8,212 nucleotides of DNA from an uncultured Anaerovibrio sp. (lineage in GTDB: Bacteria; Bacillota; Negativicutes; Selenomonadales; Selenomonadaceae). Every line of letters begins with the position of its first letter. Positions within the stretch are counted from its first letter, which is position 1. The translations under genes were made by a program, and so were the position numbers. Positions 6,797-8,212 of this stretch are shown here, piece by piece. The stretch covers positions 1 through 8,212 of the forward strand of contig CACZYN010000076.1 in assembly GCA_902785445.1 (NCBI GenBank), read 5' to 3'. Below the pieces are notes generated by a model, which was not told where the DNA came from, did no database searches, and saw nothing but the letters and a program-made list of their open reading frames with translations.

Positions 6797-7882
6797 ATGA
6801 ATATTGTTCCAGTGGAGCTGGGGGAAAATAGTTATAATATCTATATTGATAATGACCTTGGCCATAAGATTGTTGAATTTTGTAAAAATAGTGATTTTTC
6901 CCAGCGAGCATTAATTATTACCGATGGTAATGTGGGGCCTCTTTATGGCGAAAAATTAAAAGAGTTATTGTCAGAAGGGGGACTGGTAGCTAATATTGCG
7001 CAAATTCCTGTGGGGGAAAAATCCAAGTCCCTGAATAATTTTGAATCTTTGCTTACCCGTTGTATTGAATTGGGTCTGGACCGTAAGTCGCCTATATTTG
7101 CTCTGGGGGGCGGCGTAGTGGGGGATTTGGCCGGTTTTGTGGCAGCCTCTTATATGCGTGGTGTTCCCTTTATACAGGTGCCTACCAGTTTATTAGCACA
7201 GGTGGATTCCAGTGTGGGGGGCAAGGTGGCAGTTAATCATCCATTGGGTAAAAACCTTATTGGGGCTTTTTATCAGCCTAAGGCTGTGTTTATGAATTTA
7301 GCTTGGCTTAAGACTTTACCTAAGCGGGAGATTTATACTGGTTTAGGAGAAATAATAAAATACGGAATAATATATGATAAAGAGTTTTTTGCCTTTTTAG
7401 AAGAAAACGTTGAAAAGGTTCTGTCCCTGGACAGTGAGGCGGCTGCCTATATGACAGCCCGCTCCTGTGCAATAAAGGCTGCCGTTGTAGGGCAGGATGA
7501 AAAAGAAGCAGGTTTACGTGCTATACTGAATTTCGGTCATACCATGGGACATGCGGTGGAAAAAAATACCGGATACTCCAGATATAATCATGGTGAGGCA
7601 GTGGCCATCGGTATGGTGTGTGCGGCCCGTATCAGTTTGGCTTTGGGGCTGGTTGGCGAGTCCCAGGTAAACAGGGTGGAAGCATTAATAAACAAATTAC
7701 GGCTGCCAGTGAAGGCTGAGGGCTGTGATATAGATACCTTGTATGGGGCAATATTCCATGACAAGAAAACCATCAATGGCCAGGTGAAGTGGGTACTGAT
7801 GGATGGTGAAATAGGTAAGGTAACCTTAAAGAAGGATGTACCGGAAAATATTGTGAAGGATGCCATGAATTATTGCTTGTAA
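6797..7882 (+). CDS. aroB: 3-dehydroquinate synthase
   Basis: AroB converts 3-deoxy-D-arabino-heptulosonate 7-phosphate to 3-dehydroquinate, the second step of the shikimate pathway, using NAD+ and a divalent metal (usually zinc or cobalt) in the cytoplasm. The 361-residue length is typical. Clear signatures are the dinucleotide-binding GGGVVGDLAGFVAASYMRG (104-122), VPTSLLAQVDSSVGGK (128-143), and the three metal ligands E185 (GLGEIIKYG), H248 (LNFGHTMGH) and H265 (YNHGEAVAIGM). No key residue is missing. ATG 6797 begins the usual MNIVPVELGENSYNIYI; AGGAG (6780-6784) is 12 bases away, rather far, so expression may be lower than the preceding genes. It follows the response regulator by 20 bases with no visible promoter or terminator between, so it is probably the last gene of the chemosensory transcript although functionally unrelated. 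Confidence 0.97.
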   Translation: MNIVPVELGENSYNIYIDNDLGHKIVEFCKNSDFSQRALIITDGNVGPLYGEKLKELLSEGGLVANIAQIPVGEKSKSLNNFESLLTRCIELGLDRKSPIFALGGGVVGDLAGFVAASYMRGVPFIQVPTSLLAQVDSSVGGKVAVNHPLGKNLIGAFYQPKAVFMNLAWLKTLPKREIYTGLGEIIKYGIIYDKEFFAFLEENVEKVLSLDSEAAAYMTARSCAIKAAVVGQDEKEAGLRAILNFGHTMGHAVEKNTGYSRYNHGEAVAIGMVCAARISLALGLVGESQVNRVEALINKLRLPVKAEGCDIDTLYGAIFHDKKTINGQVKWVLMDGEIGKVTLKKDVPENIVKDAMNYCL

Positions 7883-7884
7883 TA

Positions 7885-7955
7885 GCCTTCCTCTCTGGGG
7901 AAGCACCCAAGGGTACTAGGGCTAAAAGCCGTCGGTGCCCGAAGGGCGGATGAGG
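7885..7955. repeat. Hairpin-rich intergenic element, probable dispersed repeat
   Basis: Begins two bases after the aroB stop. Visible inverted repeats: CTTCCTC/GGGGAAG (7887-7893 with 7897-7903, one G-T pair); GCACC/GGTGC (7903-7907 with 7934-7938) enclosing GGCT-AAA-AGCC (7920-7930); GGGTAC/GTGCCC (7911-7916 with 7935-7940, competing); and GCCC-GAA-GGGC (7937-7947). It ends GGATGAGG. The combination GCCTTCC...GGGGAAG...GAAG...GGATGAGG resembles a family of intergenic elements I have seen repeatedly in Firmicutes genomes, which is recollection rather than a search. It does not match any riboswitch consensus I know. It is not a convincing intrinsic terminator for either strand, because no hairpin is followed directly by a T run. 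Alternatively it could be the structured 3' end of the operon mRNA or a small RNA. Confidence 0.55.
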
Positions 7956-7961
7956 TTACAC

Positions 7962-8008
7962 AAATCTTTAAAAAAATTCTTGCCAACAGGAAAATCTCGT
8001 GGTAATAT
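7962..8008 (+). promoter_or_regulatory. Probable sigma70-type promoter of rplS with AT-rich upstream element
   Basis: TTGCCA (7980-7985, five of six consensus bases) and TAATAT (8003-8008, four of six) are separated by the optimal 17 bases, and TG at 8000-8001 makes an extended -10. Directly upstream, 7962-7979 is almost pure A/T with an A7 run (7970-7976), positioned like an UP element of ribosomal promoters. Transcription would begin near 8014-8016, just before the leader fold. An alternative -10, TATACT (8006-8011), matches better by sequence but gives a 20-base spacing. Confidence 0.65.
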
Positions 8009-8018
8009 ACTAGGGTAT

Positions 8019-8073
8019 GTGAGTGGTCCTCTGGACAAGGCTATATTATAAATTCAATACTTGCCACGAACAC
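8019..8073 (+). ncRNA. Putative L19 autoregulatory leader RNA
   Basis: The 5' untranslated region of rplS folds by eye into a three-way junction. The closing stem pairs GTG (8019-8021) with CAC (8071-8073) and GTGG (8023-8026) with CCAC (8064-8067), separated by a small internal loop (A opposite GAA). Inside are a short hairpin TCC-TCT-GGA (8027-8035) and a second arm CAAG/CTTG (8036-8039 with 8060-8063) with an AT-rich loop. Low-GC Gram-positive bacteria are known to have a conserved L19 leader at this position, thought to bind L19 and repress its own translation. The place, size and junction type fit; I could not compare it to the covariance model. The ribosome binding site follows eight bases after the closing stem. 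Confidence 0.6.
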
Positions 8074-8094
8074 TTATTTAGAGGAGGATATACA

Positions 8095-8212
8095 ATGAAC
8101 ATTATTCAGGAATTAGAGAAAGAACAGCTCAGAAGCGACATTCCAGCTTTCCAGCAGGGTGATACTGTACGTTGCCATGTAAAGGTAGTGGAGGGTTCCC
8201 GTGAGCGTATCC
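8095..8212 (+). CDS. rplS: 50S ribosomal protein L19, N-terminal part (3' end outside window)
   Basis: L19 is a protein of the large ribosomal subunit located at the interface with the 30S subunit. Only 39 codons are visible, but MNIIQELEKEQLRSDIPAFQ followed by GDTVRCHVKVVEGSRERI is a clear match to the L19 N-terminus (compare NIIKQLEQEQ...PGDTV...VVEGSKKR in E. coli). The start ATG 8095 has GAGGAGG (8081-8087) seven bases upstream, a near-perfect ribosome binding site. The gene has its own probable promoter and structured leader, so it is likely transcribed independently of the chemosensory-aroB transcript. The gene runs off the window edge. Confidence 0.94.
   Translation, partial: MNIIQELEKEQLRSDIPAFQQGDTVRCHVKVVEGSRERI

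Noticed and set aside
7885..7955. A riboswitch (c-di-GMP, cobalamin, TPP, SAM, glycine and similar) in the aroB-rplS gap
   Set aside because: None of the conserved core sequences I know for these classes is present, and the element lies upstream of the rplS promoter rather than in its transcript.
7937..7976. GCCC-GAA-GGGC hairpin as an intrinsic terminator for the che-aroB transcript
   Set aside because: The hairpin is followed by GGATGAGGTTACAC, not a T run. The A7 run at 7970-7976 would be a T run only on the - strand, and no hairpin precedes it in that direction.

Overview
The window carries the downstream end of a chemosensory operon, followed by a shikimate-pathway gene and the beginning of a ribosomal-protein gene. 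All genes are on the + strand. In order they are: the 3' end of cheA, cheW, a methyl-accepting chemotaxis protein (MCP), cheR, cheB, a soluble double-PAS histidine kinase, a receiver-only response regulator, aroB, a ~210-base intergenic region, and the first 39 codons of rplS (ribosomal protein L19). Strong AGGAGG-type ribosome binding sites, the L19 leader-like RNA and the protein sequences suggest a Firmicute. A Gram-negative-type member of the Negativicutes (Selenomonadales and relatives) is my best guess, but it is inference and not proven by the window.

From 1 to about 6776 the genes are spaced -4 to +41 bases apart with no visible terminator, so they are probably one transcript. CheA, CheW and the MCP form the core signalling array. 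CheR and CheB (4-base GTGA overlap) add and remove methyl groups on the receptor. The kinase and single-domain response regulator that follow look like a hybrid kinase split into two genes. The regulator has the CheY-like switch residues and could serve as the CheY output, as a phosphate sink, or as a link between the two kinases. No cheC, cheD, cheV or second cheY lies in the window. aroB follows after 20 bases and is probably read from the same transcript.

The intergenic region (7883-8094) divides into a compact hairpin-rich element that resembles the dispersed intergenic repeats of many Firmicutes, an AT-rich block, a good sigma70-type promoter (TTGCCA, 17 bases, TGG-TAATAT), and a three-way-junction RNA fold directly upstream of the rplS ribosome binding site. 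The last is best read as the L19 autoregulatory leader.

The points most worth a second look are: a four-cysteine motif (C-x7-C-x5-C-x2-C) in the second PAS domain of the kinase; a short acidic/amphipathic C-terminal tail on that kinase which resembles the CheY-docking peptides of CheZ and FliM; a receptor with almost no extracytoplasmic domain but a Tsr-like (36-heptad) signalling hairpin and a tether-like last pentapeptide; and the che-aroB linkage, which has a parallel in Bacillus subtilis. I see nothing that can be called a wholly new system with confidence. The kinase/regulator module is the best candidate for undescribed biology.
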